Shown here: piece after piece, positions 42,901 to 53,667 of the stretch
Numbering within the stretch: position 1 is the first letter of the stretch
How the letters are laid out: each line of letters starts with the position of its first letter
Assembly: GCF_037975245.1 (NCBI RefSeq)
Contig: NC_092573.1
Location: forward strand, 1,294,001-1,358,000
Reading direction: 5' to 3'
Source of the DNA: Apostichopus japonicus
Taxonomy: Eukaryota; Echinodermata; Holothuroidea; Aspidochirotida; Stichopodidae
Length of the DNA: 64,000 nt
Notes under the pieces: generated by a model
Databases searched by the model: none
What the model saw: only the letters and a program-made list of their open reading frames with translations
What the model was told of the DNA's origin: nothing
Translations under genes and position numbers: made by a program

Positions 42901-45900
42901 GTCCACTAAAGTTCAATTCCTACCCGAGATCGTTTGTTACTTTTGCAATCTTTTCAAACTGTCCACAAATTTAAAATGTCAATAGGATGCCATACCTCAC
43001 ATAAATTCTTGCTTACGACCTCTATGCCTAAACCTGAGCTCAGAACAAGTTTCTCTGAACTATCGCTTTTAGCATTCTACGCAGTTTAGAATCTAAATGA
43101 CACTGTTGGGAGAACAAATTAAATCCCTTCTTATTTTTGGAATTTTGACAAGTGTTGTGAAAAATCTTAATTTGTTTAGTTTCTTTGAGGACCTCACAAG
43201 TGACATCGTTTTACCAAGTGATTTGAAACACCACCTACTTTCTTTTTCTATACAGAAGGATTTTTAGCTATGACAAGTAACAAGTTTAGATTGGAAGGAT
43301 AAGTTTAGATTGGAAGGATTGCCTATAAATGGCATTTACAGGACCGGTCAAAACTTTTTCACTATCTTCTCTGAGAAAACAAATATGCGGACTAGTCCCT
43401 ACAGCGTTTTTTCCAAATCGTAATCAATGAACTATGCAACAAAATTTGCATGAAGATGGCGAATATATAAGAGGTTTTTTGAAACAAAAGGACTCCAACC
43501 TGGCGTATCTTTCCTTGTCGGGTTTATCCTCATCACTCCTGTGACAAAAAAAAAAAAAATTATTGATTCAATTAAAATCAAAGACAATACTACAGTAAAG
43601 GATGTTCAGTGTTATATTACATACAGAATACTGCATGGCAGAGTCAAAAGTTTAAGCTCCATTTCTTTGTTAATTTTTTCTATAATCTACACTTTACTAA
43701 TTTAACAGATCCAACCATTCAAGGGAAAGACAAAGTATTTAAACTGTAAACATGTATGTTCTATTAGTGCACCAAACTTGCATCAGGAATGAATAAATTA
43801 AAGAAATACATTAAGTGCACTTGATTTCCCCTTCAAAAAAAAGTTTCTAGAATACTTTCACTATCTACTTCTGTACAATAGCTACTTTGGGACTTTTAAT
43901 CAGGGGAACACCAGAAGTGGTGTTGATGGCAACCAGAGCATTTAGTAGATGCCGATATAATAACAAAGTCCAGTACTCGAGAAAACACTTCCAGACACTT
44001 TTGTGTGATTGAATGTTAGGAACCGTAAGTGATTGGTAGGGACCAGGTGTTAATGGCGTAGAGTGTCCTAAAGATAAATCCATAAAGATATCATTTAAGA
44101 AGCAGCTTTTTGAGTAGATTTTGATCAATTTTTGATACTGTTTCATACTGCAGTCCTAGAAAACTTGCATGCATTTCATTAGCTAGACTAGCCAACTTTC
44201 AATTCAAATATTTAAATACCAGAAGAAAAAAAAAAAGCATATTTGTATATTCACTTGAAAAGTATGTGATTGAAGATCAACAGTATTGCATCCAAATTTT
44301 AGCATGCTGAAAATTACTAATAAAGTTTTCAAAAGGACTTTCCTAGAGTTTATAACTAACCAAATTATCCAGACTTTGAGGAGTACTGAGTGAGACATGT
44401 AAATTTATGTTACAGTGAGGCAAAAATGCTTTGAGGTTGGTAGTAGGATGCCTGTTGAAATCCTAGTAGTGCCAGTGACCATTGTTTGATATTCTAGCAT
44501 ATTTGGGGGGCAATACTACTGTTACTATTATAAATGAATCTGGGAAACAAATTGTACAGAGGGGAATCTAGCTCATGAAATAATTAATTGCTCATTAACC
44601 TTCAACCAATGGCCTTGTGTGACCAATTTGCAATATTATCTTGACTAAGTGATACTCCATGCAGTTTTGGTAAAATTGATGACTAAATGCAAAAAGAAAA
44701 AAAAAACCTTAAGAAAGATTACTATTTAATAGGTTGTTGCTTTTATGATTTCTTTATGCTCCTCTATTGTTTTATAATTTAGGTTTTCTCATCCAGGTGA
44801 AAGTGATTTTCTGATAACCATCACTTAGTATAGCCTGACAGTTTTAATCATCAACTGCAAATTCTGGTAAAGTCAACGATACTGTACAGTAAGATCTGGT
44901 AAAGCGAGAAGTCCGAAAATATGTGATTCAAATGAAAGAAAGATCATCACCAAAATAGGTCTATAGGTATATATAATGAATAGAAGATTCGGAAGGGGGA
45001 GGGTGATGGGCGATGACCCGGTTGAGGGTCAATGGGGGGGGGAAGGCAGTGCTTAACTGTATTACCAGTTACTGTATTAGACTTGGGTAGATGGGAAGGT
45101 GCAATAGTAGTGTCGAGACAGGTAAGAGAGGAGGGCAGTAAATTCAACGATACTGAAGGTCCGGTTAGGTGAGAACATGTTCTTAAGAACAAAACATGAC
45201 ATTCTCAGCATACTGTACTGTATGAGTTAACAGAGGTACAGATTAAGTCTTAACTCCAAATTCAAATACTTAGGCCATACTTTATTCACCTTTCTTTCTT
45301 AAAAAAAAAACTACAACAGAGAAATTAAATTATAAAAATATACAATCCAACAAATACAGACTAGTGCAAAACAAGCATCACTTGTTATGTACTGTATCTC
45401 CCTCCCCCTCCCCCCCTGTAATAACAGAAGGAAATAGGGACTGCCTTGCTTGATTTATGCCAAGTGCTATAACAACCTTTGAATCACAAGGTTCTCTCTG
45501 AAATATTACAAAAAACAACTGTTTCAAACTATCAGCAAATTTACTATCAGAGTCTCTTATAATAATCTAATTCACTGTGGCCATTTTAGCATATCTAACA
45601 GCTTTAATGTGATAGAGTCCCCTTTGGAGGCTCAAAACACACTTGAACAGAAAGAATAAATGTGGTGCTCGTGAAGGCATACAGTAAGTACATGACATGA
45701 CAGACCACCACTATGAGATACTGCATTTATAGGCTCAAGTGTGTGTGTGTATGTGTGTCATACTGTATGAAACAATCGTGTACAATACACCACAGGCTCT
45801 CAGTTGTTACCTTTTGAACAAAAAATTGGTAGCTAATATCTCTAAAATACCAACAATGTACCCATATTTTTACAATACAAGCATAGAGTCTGATTATGCA

Positions 45901-48900
45901 AACAATGTAGAAACACTTCACAAGATGTTGAGCAATCAAAACAGCCATGCTGTAGTGAATCAAACAGCCACTTGACATGCATACACACCTATTAAATGAT
46001 ATAACCTTGTCAAACTCATACAGTTTTATTGAGAAAACAGCACACAGTCCCTAATTCATTGCACTGAGAAAATGCAGAACGTGACTTTTGGCTCTTTCCA
46101 CAAGGAAAAGCTGAAACCAAGCTAGAAGGTTACCATGGTAACTTTCACCAGAAGCATGACTAGTAGGAACTTCAACCAATTAAAGTAGTTACTTGCATGA
46201 TAGCAGCCTTCTGTGACATACCAACCACACTACAAATTAATCCATAGATACACAATGTCATGTCTACAAGTAATGCTTTCTAGTTAGGTTCTTTGTTCCC
46301 ATAGTTATCAGAAGTTTGGACTGAACATTATTACTAGTCAAATGTATAACACAGTGTACAGTATTACACAACAAACTTCAATCAGATGTAAACAAAAGAT
46401 ATCAGACTGTAGACTTGCAGTGGGTTTTGTTGACGTGATGTGAAATAATCTTGACTTTCTCAATACACTTAACTATAAAGATCTACAGCCTTTTAGAACA
46501 TTTCAGCGATAGAAATCCTTTCTTCCTGAAATCTACCATTGACATGATTGTGAATTTATACCTCATAGAGTTTGAAAATATAAAGGTCTTTATCCCTACC
46601 ATAGATTACCTTGCTCAATGAACCTTCGCCTCCCACCATTCTCCTACATGCTATCACACCCATTTCCACCTTACCCTCATCCTTCCCCCATGCTATCCCA
46701 ACCATTCCCACCAAACCACCTCCCCGCTCAATCATTATCCTTTCCCACCCACCTTCCCCACTCCAGAACGCTTTCCAACCCACCCTTGAAGTTTTACTAT
46801 CTACAGTAAATATTCTATCCAAATTGGTAACTTTGAACACTACACTAAACTCCATTTATCTCCCACCCAATGACTAAGTTACTCAGATGTTAATCTCTTA
46901 CCTCTGCATCTTGGTTGACGAGACTTCCTCATCCCCATCATCAGGCCTGAGGAGAGGGGGAAAAAATGGATTAGGATCAGGACTAGCATATTGTAATGGA
47001 TAAATGACTAGAAAGTTAGTCTATGTTGCTGATTTCACTTCGTCCATTGCTTGTGCAAGGAATGATTAGTCTAGTATCGCATCACAAAATGCTATTCATA
47101 ATGAGCAAATTGCTATAAACCAGACACACCAGTGCAAAGATGTATAATAGTGTTTTACTTTGTACATACATAGTAGGTAGGTACCAGAGTATGTTGTAAG
47201 GGAACGTTCAGTGCTATACAAAATTCGATCACTCAATTATTCCCTGCTTGTATCTTAATTTTCATCAATGACTGTACCAACTTGGAATTTACAGTGCGAC
47301 CACCAACTGGTTGAAACAGTCAATGAGAAAAGTAGCAAGTTCATGCTTGGTTCATTCATGATATCAAAGCTGAAAGTTTATCATTACCAGGTCTCAAATG
47401 TAGCTAACACTGTTTTATTTGAATATGACACTAATATATTTTTGGAAAGTGAGGATGTTCATTACTTACAAAAAAATGTTTGCGATGAAGTTAATATTTT
47501 CCTGCAAATGGTTTACTGCAAATAAGCTCTCACTAAATATTGATAAGTCGAGTAATATATTCTTTAATACACATCTAAAGCATAATTGGGATCATCAGAT
47601 TACAATGTGAGGTAAGTGCATTACTAGGGTTGATACTTATTATTTTTAGGTGTGTACAGTATATTGATTAAAAACTACACTGGCATGATCATATCTCAAA
47701 CTCTCTAAAATAATAGCTCGAACGATCGTGTCATTTCAAAGTTAAAACGTTTTCTACAACAGTGTGTTCTAAGAACATTGTATCAAACTTTGATTGTCCC
47801 TAACATTTCATACTGTGCTATAATCTGGGGCGGCACTAGAAAATCCAATTTGACCCAGTTGTTTATATTACAATTTACAAACATTTAACAACAGCTATTC
47901 AGCGTATTGCTAATGTGGCGTCTCGTGATCATACTAGAGTACTAGTGTCTTATTTTGCACTTTAAATCTTTGAAAACTTGATGATCTTATTAATATATAT
48001 ATGCTTTGTTTACGCATCTTTAAATAACACCCTGCATTTAATTTCAAGATATTTCTCTACTAACAACATTATTCATACCTATGATACAAGACAAGCTGAT
48101 AACATTTCTCTGTCGTCCAGCTCGTACAAACTTTGGAATGTTTATGCTTAAGATAACATGTCATTTAGACTTGGAATACAATACCAACAGATATTAACAT
48201 GTTAAAGTCTGCTTCACTTTTTAAAAGGATGACAACTAAACAATGCATTGAACATTATTAATATTACATCTATCATAGCACTGTTTGAGCTCATAAACTG
48301 TATTCATATTTAGGGATGCACCGGATATCCGGTCCGGCCGGACTATCCGGCCGGTGGGTGAGCAATTATCCGGTTCGGGCCGGATATATTTCAAAATCCG
48401 GCCGGATCTTTTTCAAAATCTGGCCAGAACTTTTTCAAAATCTGGCTTGAATTATTCCTTCAAAAGGTGTTGGTATTAACTTAAATCAATGTAAATTGTA
48501 AACCATTTCCAAAACTTAATAAAAACATTCAAAGTAAGGGAAAGTTAGGTTTAACATGATTAATTTACATACTGTATCAAGCTTGTCAACAATTATGTAT
48601 TTTATTAAAGAATGTAGATTACACCACTTCAAGTCACATTTAATCTCATAAATGGGGTCTTAATTTCACCTTCTTTATAATATGCGTATACCTCACCTAA
48701 GATGTGCTCCTTGTTTCATACTTCTACTTCTTATTAATGATTTTCTTTTGTGTAATGAAAAATCCGGTTCCGGCCGGATTTTATCCGGACGGATCTCATG
48801 TACTATCCGGCAAAATCCGGTTCCGGCCGGATCCAAAAATTTGGATCCGGTGCATTCCTATTCATATTATGTAAATATATAGCACCTCAGTTATTATACA

Positions 48901-51900
48901 ACAATCAACAAGGCATTTAAAATATTAAATAAATGTAGCGTAATTGTGAATAAAAATTTAAATAAGTAAATGTAAATATTTCTTATGTTTTCTTTTTGGT
49001 TGGGAGTGTTCTACTCTGCTTAACCATTTTAGGTTTTATAGAATACTTCCTTTCACACCTGATTTATCCACATTGTTATATGTTATAATGTACATTGTAT
49101 TTTTTACCTGTCAGTTATGTAAAAACACAAACTGGAATTAATTTAAAAAAAAACAAACAGAAAACAATATAGACTAGTTCTTGGCAGTGTCCAATTACTT
49201 TCAAACAAAATTAATGAATGCAAAACTGAGTATTTCGGACATTTACTACAGTAAATATCAAAAAACACGATGCTAATAGCACGAAAATAACTGTTTCTAA
49301 CTTTATAACATAAGCATTACAAATTTTATAGCAAATTTACGCTTTCTTGTCTAATTTTTGGCCCTTTAGAACACTTTTTCTGTGTCCTTTCTGGTTTCAA
49401 TCTTGAGACATGTTTCTAGCTGACAAGCATATCTTCTCGTCTCATCACTACGTTTGTCATGACACAACTTTTCATTGCACAATTTCTTTTCATGACACAA
49501 CTTTCTGAGCTAGACAAATTTTCTGCTAATTAGGATTCCTAGAATTTAGAAAGGTTGTGATCAAATGAACTTAAAATATACTTTAAACGTGAATCATTTC
49601 TGTGTGAATTTTAGATAATTACAGTGGAACAATATTTCATGGACACATTGTAAAAAACACTGTCATTAATCCCTAATACAGTTTCCAAAATTCCATGGAA
49701 CAATTTGAAATTAAATTATTTCACATATATAGGAAACGAATGTACATATTCAAATATATTATGCAACATGTATCAATCAGGTTTGTACAATTTAAATGCT
49801 ATCATAAGTTGTTCATAGTAACATTGAATGATAAAATTACTGTAGGGCCAACCTTGGATTTGAAACAATCTGACATAAAACACATTGGACTTTCTTATTT
49901 AACAAAATTGCAATTACATAATTTTTCATTTTTGTAAACATTTTTTTTAAAGCCTTTCTTCTTCCAGAGTTATATAAAGACCATATCCATAGAATCACAT
50001 TCATAGATTTAAATCACAACTGTCAAATATTTCTATAACAAAAAATATATATAAAAGATAAAAAAAGCACTTAAGCAAAACCTTGATAAACTTAATGACA
50101 AAGCACTCGAAAGACAATACAATCAACTGTATTCTATATCACATGCATTTAATATGCAATTTATCTACTATAAGGCCACTTCTCAATAAAACGTGTACAT
50201 AAATTTGACATTACCTGTACCATTGCATTTTCATTCATTTGCATATATGTTAATACTCAACTATTGAGCATTCAAGTTTGTGTGATTATGAAAAGTACTA
50301 CTGAGAAACATACAGTACAGATTTGCCAAACATATTAGGGGGTACACAGTACGCTACATCCCCCCCCCCCCTCACTGGACAAAAGTCTAGGGGTATCCTC
50401 AATTCCTAGCTATAGGCCTCCCATCTGTCACCTATAGTTGATGCATCACTGAAATGATGACCACTTGAAAACTCTAAAACACACAATCAGAGTAAGAATC
50501 TTGAGAAAGGATACAGTATTGTCTTTAATAGACTTTGTATGGATATTGTATCATATATACATTAATACAAATGTCAACACACTCGGTGAAGAAATTTTGT
50601 ACTTTCATCCTTATTTAAAGAAGTGTTGCTTTCGCATAGCAACAAGCCGATAACTGCTTTTGAGTGATAAACCTGCAAGCATGTTAAAGTTTATGCATTT
50701 CTGAATACTGTACTGTATAGTCACTACTGTACAGTGTAGGACACATGTATCATTCTCCACCATGTCCTACAAAATTCCAGTGCTTGCACCAGTTCCCAGA
50801 ATTCTGAGCTACAAAAGCATTAACAATAGCTGAAAATTGCCCCTACAGTGTAGTTGACCTTTGACCAAGACAGCTCATGGAAAAACTGCAAAAGACCCAA
50901 CTATAGATCAACATAATTACTGTAGGAACAGTTCGATACAGAACCATGCATTCAGGTCTTTTTAGACAATGACTCACACTGACGTTGAACCCTAATTGAC
51001 CTATGAATAATGACCTAACATTCATAAACGCTCCAGTTGATCCACTCCTCAATACTGTAATTATGTACAACTTGGGTCAACCTCTGTGAATTTCTGTAAG
51101 AGATCTGCATTTGGCATATTGTCAAACAATGACCTAACTAACCCAAAGTGTCTTTTATCTTAAAATTTGTGGACATCCAAATTGGTTCTCCATCTGACCA
51201 CCACCCCCCCCCCCCACCCCGAGCTGGATCATTTCTGCTCCAAATCCCTTTCAGGGTATATCCTCTATTTTGCATACATATGCATTAATCAAAGAACATG
51301 CATACAGTATAAGTTGATACTTACACAGTTCACACTCTAAGAATGAGTTTTGAAACTTCCCAATATTATTGCTGAACTGATAAAATTCATAGGAATAATA
51401 ATAATAATAACAGAGATTTATAATGCGCACATATCCACCCTACAGGGTGCTCAAGGCGCAACATGGAAAAAAGTCAAATAGAACTACTGGAAAGCTTCAC
51501 GCAAGGAATGTGACCACTCAGTATATAAGCCTTTGATATCATTAATGGTTCCTAGTGAAAAGTATGACACAGTGGCGTAACATTATGGTTTGCCGAGAGC
51601 CATATGATAACCTGATAAGCAGTGTTGGCAAACATTGTTTGGTTTCCCGCGTACACACTTCAAACAACTGTCAATTTCCCGCCAATGTTCGCGCAGTGAA
51701 CACAATGAGCACGCGAAGTGTGGGAGGAATTTTTGGGTCCAGGGGCCACCCTTAGACCCCCGGTGGAGTCATTTCCACATCTTGTCATGGTCCAGACGGC
51801 GTGGCCATTAGAAATTTTGGTAAATTTGTGTGTCTGACGATAACAAACTTTGCAGGTGCTGATGCAAAATGCTGACAACTTGTCAAATCTACATTGTCAC

Positions 51901-53617
51901 GAAACAGATTAAAAACATGAAATGACAATTAAGAGTAGCTACATTATGACGAAATGTTATAACATGAAAAGATATTTTATCTTTCTTACAATCACTTAAA
52001 AGTTTAACTTACAAACTTGCAATATTATGAAACAAACATCATTCGGCGATAATCCGTTTCTAGACTACCACACACTGAATAACGTGTACAATACGCAAAT
52101 AACAACTGCAGTGCAGTGGTATTATGTTGGGCTGTGTCCTTCATAAAAGACATACGGTACACATGCTCCGGGTTTTGGGTTACAAAAATCTTGGCATGCT
52201 TTCAGAAAGTTTTTCATCAACACCCACTATGAATTGGTTGCGTTCTTTTCTTTTCATGAATTGTACAAACAGTAGTAATATGTTAAGGGGCCGCTTTCCG
52301 AACATAAGCATAAGGAGGGTCGCACTCGCACATGAATAGGATCTGATCGGAGACATTTGCAAACAGAAGGTAGAAAAGAAAATCGTTCGAACTAAGTCAA
52401 ACTCATGCAAAGGAAACGCTTACTCACTCTGCGTTTACTAAAATACAAAAAATATTAGAAATAAATATGGAATGCAATAAATTGTTCAAAACATTTCCCA
52501 CCAGGCTGGTAAAAAAGTCAATATAACAGCGATCTTCTTTCGCTGGGCCGTGGCTGTCCTTGGGACACGTATACCCTGTAGTGTGCAAAAGTAGCCATTG
52601 ACATTGCCCTTTTGAGTAGGTCAGGAACGCATCATGACCGTACTTGTTGTAATTGCGATTTAAATTGAGAACACTGCTTTCTGATTAATTTCCTTTAGTT
52701 TCTGAAACTTTTCATGTAAAATTTTATGTTGGATTTACCCTTATTTTTTTAGTTTTAAACTTTTGCTCTTTTTTTCCCCAATTTTTTCTTCTTCTTCAGC
52801 CAGGCTGGATTTCCCGCGATCATTGCGAATTTCCTGTTAACCTGGTTTGGAAGGTTTACCAGCCCTGCTGATAAGACACATCAGTAGTAAATGAACTAAA
52901 AGCTTTTGAAATAAAAGTCTGTACTGTTGTTAAAAAGAAAATGTTAACAGTGGAAGCTCTGTCTTTAAGGGCTTTATGCTGACATGTTTTAGCATTTAAT
53001 TCAAAGTAATTGAAACTTCAAAACTGACTGTAAGCCAATCAAAATATACGAAAATACCTACTATTTTGGAGTAAAATCGCATGGGAATAGCTACAGCCTA
53101 CAGTAGACCAGTATCTCACCTTGTGCAAGCAGTTCTTCAAATGAGAGGTGCAGTCCATTTTCTCATGATGATGCTAAATTGCTAATAATACAGCACTTCG
53201 GTTTTTAAAAAAATCTACAATTCAAACTTTGGTAAATAGTGATGACAAATGGCAAGATCATGAAGGCACTGCAGCATTTTGTGCCAACCATAGGGGCATT
53301 TTTATTGCATGTCGCATTGTAAGAAAAGACGTGGGGCACTGATGACAAAACCCATCAATGCCGTCAGTCTTGTCGAGCCCTTTTACAATTTCTAAGTTTT
53401 GAGGTAGGATACGGATGTTGACATTGGATGATCAGTTGTTACCAAAGAGTAAATTGGAAAATGGATTTTGTTTTTGAACGAAACAATGTCCATTTCACAA
53501 GCCTATTCATGTGCTCATAATAGTGTATGAGAGAACTACAGTTAAGTACTTACCCACTTTTCCTTTTGCGCTGCATGCTCAGCTTTATTGTTTGGAACTG
53601 GAGAGTACTTCAACACT
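30657..53617 (-). CDS. ARNT: ARNT, aryl hydrocarbon receptor nuclear translocator (whole gene, 15 coding exons)
   Basis: Nuclear bHLH-PAS transcription factor, the common dimer partner of AHR, HIF-alpha and SIM-type proteins. Seen: coding exons at 53554-53576, 46902-46946, 43500-43538, 41384-41541, 40274-40353, 39008-39100, 38695-38812, 37537-37566, 36633-36830, 35694-35880, 34829-34935, 33468-33618, 32491-32956, 31549-31693 and 30657-30976. Each has a GT donor and AG acceptor, adjoining phases agree, and the total is 2160 nt (719 residues plus stop); human ARNT is somewhat longer. Domains: basic N-terminal RKRK, bHLH about 36-88, PAS-A about 107-185, PAS-B/PAC about 300-409, Ser/Pro/Gln-rich C-terminus ending MFQQFSE. 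Basic-region His39, Glu43 and Arg47 have the spacing of the E-box contacts. The sequence matches ARNT ([16 protein letters not shown]) rather than BMAL/cycle. The start ATG has an in-frame TGA 12 codons upstream within exon 1. Confidence 0.96.
31286..31432. repeat. dispersed hairpin-ended repeat, copy B (ARNT intron 14)
   Basis: Shares TCCAGTC, ATTTCT, the ACAACCAAA core followed by TCAGCT, and the terminal hairpin (CTGGTTGTC at 31408-31416, complement at 31422-31430, loop CGAGA) with copy A at 5105-5450. Confidence 0.6.
31549..31693 (-). CDS. ARNT: ARNT exon 14 (Ser/Thr/Pro-rich)
   Basis: Encodes [20 protein letters not shown] then [20 protein letters not shown] and YNQDKAVQ. Acceptor ATCAACAG, donor GTGAGA. 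Low-complexity transactivation-type sequence; identity rests on phase and position between exons 13 and 15. Confidence 0.88.
32491..32956 (-). CDS. ARNT: ARNT exon 13 (C-terminal low-complexity region)
   Basis: Long exon of about 155 codons after [10 protein letters not shown], rich in Ser, Gln, Pro and Gly, including a QQQPQQQP stretch. Poorly conserved, as expected for the ARNT C-terminal half. Acceptor ATTTTGCAG, donor GTACGT; phase 0 into exon 14. Confidence 0.9.
33468..33618 (-). CDS. ARNT: ARNT exon 12 (PAS-B end, PAC)
   Basis: Encodes [40 protein letters not shown] and [10 protein letters not shown]. This is the end of the PAS-B/PAC fold. Donor GTAAGT, acceptor TTCTACAG. Confidence 0.96.
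34430..34672. repeat. nested 17/18-bp minisatellite in ARNT intron 11
   Basis: 17-bp units GAAGGTGCTGCCTGCAT alternate with 18-bp units GAAGGTGCTACCCTTCAT and GAAGTTTGCAACTGTCGT. The array is organised as two larger blocks of about 70 and 88 bp. Confidence 0.85.
34829..34935 (-). CDS. ARNT: ARNT exon 11 (PAS-B)
   Basis: Encodes [20 protein letters not shown] then [25 protein letters not shown] and HPEDQ are diagnostic of ARNT PAS-B. Donor GTGAGA, acceptor TTGACAG. Confidence 0.96.
35694..35880 (-). CDS. ARNT: ARNT exon 10 (inter-PAS to PAS-B)
   Basis: Encodes a variable linker ([16 protein letters not shown]), then [18 protein letters not shown] and [17 protein letters not shown], the start of PAS-B. 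Acceptor TGTATAG, donor GTTGGT. The first part of this exon with its acceptor is tandemly repeated in the upstream intron (see the repeat at 35784-36245). Confidence 0.95.
35784..36245 (-). repeat. tandem partial duplication of ARNT exon 10 with its acceptor
   Basis: Units of about 150 bp start near 35784 (real exon), 35911 and 36058, with a truncated fourth at 36212. The exon-like part with GGCTGGAAGTATGACCATCT and CCTGGTCCATGACTAAACCT recurs in each full copy; copies 2 and 3 carry a 12-nt C run. Copy 2 keeps an AG acceptor and an apparent GTAAGA donor (35940-36027); copy 3 has an in-frame TAA. Confidence 0.85.
36633..36830 (-). CDS. ARNT: ARNT exon 9 (PAS-A end, inter-PAS)
   Basis: Encodes [20 protein letters not shown], then a divergent loop, then [14 protein letters not shown]. 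MGSRRxFICRM and [12 protein letters not shown] are ARNT signatures. Donor GTAAGT, acceptor CTCTGTAG. Confidence 0.95.
37537..37566 (-). CDS. ARNT: ARNT exon 8 (30-nt microexon, [11 protein letters not shown])
   Basis: Only 30 nt: split Thr codon, GTVKKEGQQ, split Ser codon. It equals the [12 protein letters not shown] peptide of vertebrate ARNT, so this small exon is securely placed between exons 7 and 9. Donor GTGAGT, acceptor GTTACAG. Its length is a multiple of three. Confidence 0.93.
38695..38812 (-). CDS. ARNT: ARNT exon 7 (PAS-A, HPDD motif)
   Basis: Encodes [20 protein letters not shown] then [19 protein letters not shown]. The [13 protein letters not shown] stretch is diagnostic of ARNT. 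Donor GTAAGT, acceptor TATCTGCAG. Confidence 0.96.
39008..39100 (-). CDS. ARNT: ARNT exon 6 (PAS-A core)
   Basis: Phase 0 exon of exactly 31 codons: [20 protein letters not shown] then [11 protein letters not shown], the PAS-A beta-sheet start. Donor GTCAGT, acceptor TTTTTTTCAG. Confidence 0.96.
39720..39895. repeat. dispersed repeat family R2, copy 2 (ARNT intron 5)
   Basis: Contains CATTGCTAT, CAAAGATGTATAGCAG, ACACAGGAA, ATAGTAA and AGAGACAAAATTC in the same order as the copy at 14690. Confidence 0.5.
40274..40353 (-). CDS. ARNT: ARNT exon 5 (linker into PAS-A)
   Basis: Encodes [20 protein letters not shown] then KHLILE, the conserved linker and first PAS-A helix of ARNT. Acceptor CCTTAG, donor GTAAGG, ends in phase 0. 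Confidence 0.95.
41384..41541 (-). CDS. ARNT: ARNT exon 4 (bHLH domain)
   Basis: Encodes the whole basic helix-loop-helix: [14 protein letters not shown] basic region, then helix 1 ([12 protein letters not shown]), loop ([11 protein letters not shown]) and helix 2 ([15 protein letters not shown]). Acceptor CCCATCAG, donor GTTAGC (non-optimal). Near identical to vertebrate ARNT, so DNA binding to E-box half-sites is almost certainly conserved. Confidence 0.97.
41597..41655. repeat. (AAT/ATT)n microsatellite
   Basis: CAACAACAA followed by AAT/ATT repeats in ARNT intron 3. A similar tract lies at 7904-7945. Confidence 0.85.
42560..42637. repeat. 18-bp inverted repeat in ARNT intron 3
   Basis: TGTGTCCTGTGTCAGTTT at 42560-42577 pairs with AAACAGACACAGGACACA at 42620-42637 (17 of 18), enclosing about 42 nt. 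Confidence 0.7.
43500..43538 (-). CDS. ARNT: ARNT exon 3 (39 nt, DKERYA)
   Basis: Encodes [12 protein letters not shown], matching the vertebrate NDKERFA that runs into the basic region. Acceptor GTCACAG after a 14-nt T run; donor GTTGGA is weak. The split codon AG|A gives Arg36, the first residue of RENHSE. Confidence 0.9.
46902..46946 (-). CDS. ARNT: ARNT exon 2 (45-nt acidic exon before bHLH)
   Basis: Encodes [14 protein letters not shown] flanked by split codons; acceptor CTCCTCAG, donor GTAAGA. Length 45 is a multiple of three, so skipping it keeps the frame. Vertebrate ARNT has isoforms that differ by a 45-nt exon just N-terminal to the bHLH; equivalence is an inference from position and size. 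Confidence 0.85.
47075..47245. repeat. dispersed repeat family R2, copy 3 (ARNT intron 1, diverged)
   Basis: Contains AATTGCTAT, GTGCAAAGATGTATAATAG and ACATAGTAG in the same order; more diverged than the other two copies. Confidence 0.4.
47370..48262 (+). mobile_element. non-LTR retrotransposon (LINE) reverse-transcriptase relic
   Basis: Decayed RT, read over several frames: [20 protein letters not shown] (catalytic box; the usual FADD is degraded), then [37 protein letters not shown], and [19 protein letters not shown] near the end. These are the palm and C-terminal blocks of CR1/L2/Jockey-type LINE RTs. Several frameshifts and stops; not functional. It lies in ARNT intron 1, antisense to ARNT. 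Confidence 0.75.
48311..48860. mobile_element. non-autonomous hAT element (MITE-like), 550 bp
   Basis: Terminal inverted repeats TAGGGATGCACCGGAT and (complement of the right end) TAGGAATGCACCGGAT match at 15 of 16 positions. Flanking 8-bp duplications TTCATATT at 48303-48310 and 48861-48868 are identical, the hAT hallmark. CCGGCCGGA-type subterminal motifs crowd both ends. No transposase coding. In ARNT intron 1. Confidence 0.88.
51395..51465 (-). mobile_element. SINE-like 3' tail with (ATT)n
   Basis: Read on the minus strand: GCGCCTTGAGCACCC, then GGATATGTGCGCATTATAAA and (TTA/ATT)n. This style of tail occurs on many SINEs in aquatic animals. No head was identified upstream, so this may be a 5'-truncated copy. 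Confidence 0.4.
53554..53617 (-). CDS. ARNT: ARNT exon 1 (5'UTR plus first 23 coding nt)
   Basis: Coding part 53554-53576 reads MQRKRKS followed by two bases of a Gly codon, then donor GTAAGT. The exon appears to begin after an AG acceptor preceded by a T-rich tract, so a further non-coding 5' exon is likely. Reading upstream in frame from the ATG meets TGA inside this exon, which fixes the start. The short RKRK cluster is a plausible nuclear localisation signal. Phase joins exon 2 as GG|G. Confidence 0.85.
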
Positions 53618-53667
53618 CTGTCGAAAAAAAGGAAATCGATATAGTTTAAATTTTAAAGAACTACTTC

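Noticed and set aside
51569-51775. CAGTGGCGTAAC-type terminus suggesting a second MITE
   Set aside because: Only one end is visible; no inverted partner or target-site duplication was found.
52428-52437. A 10-nt microexon of ARNT with good acceptor and GTGAGT donor
   Set aside because: Exon 1 ends with two bases of a codon and exon 2 starts with one, so they join in frame directly. Inserting 10 nt would break the frame.
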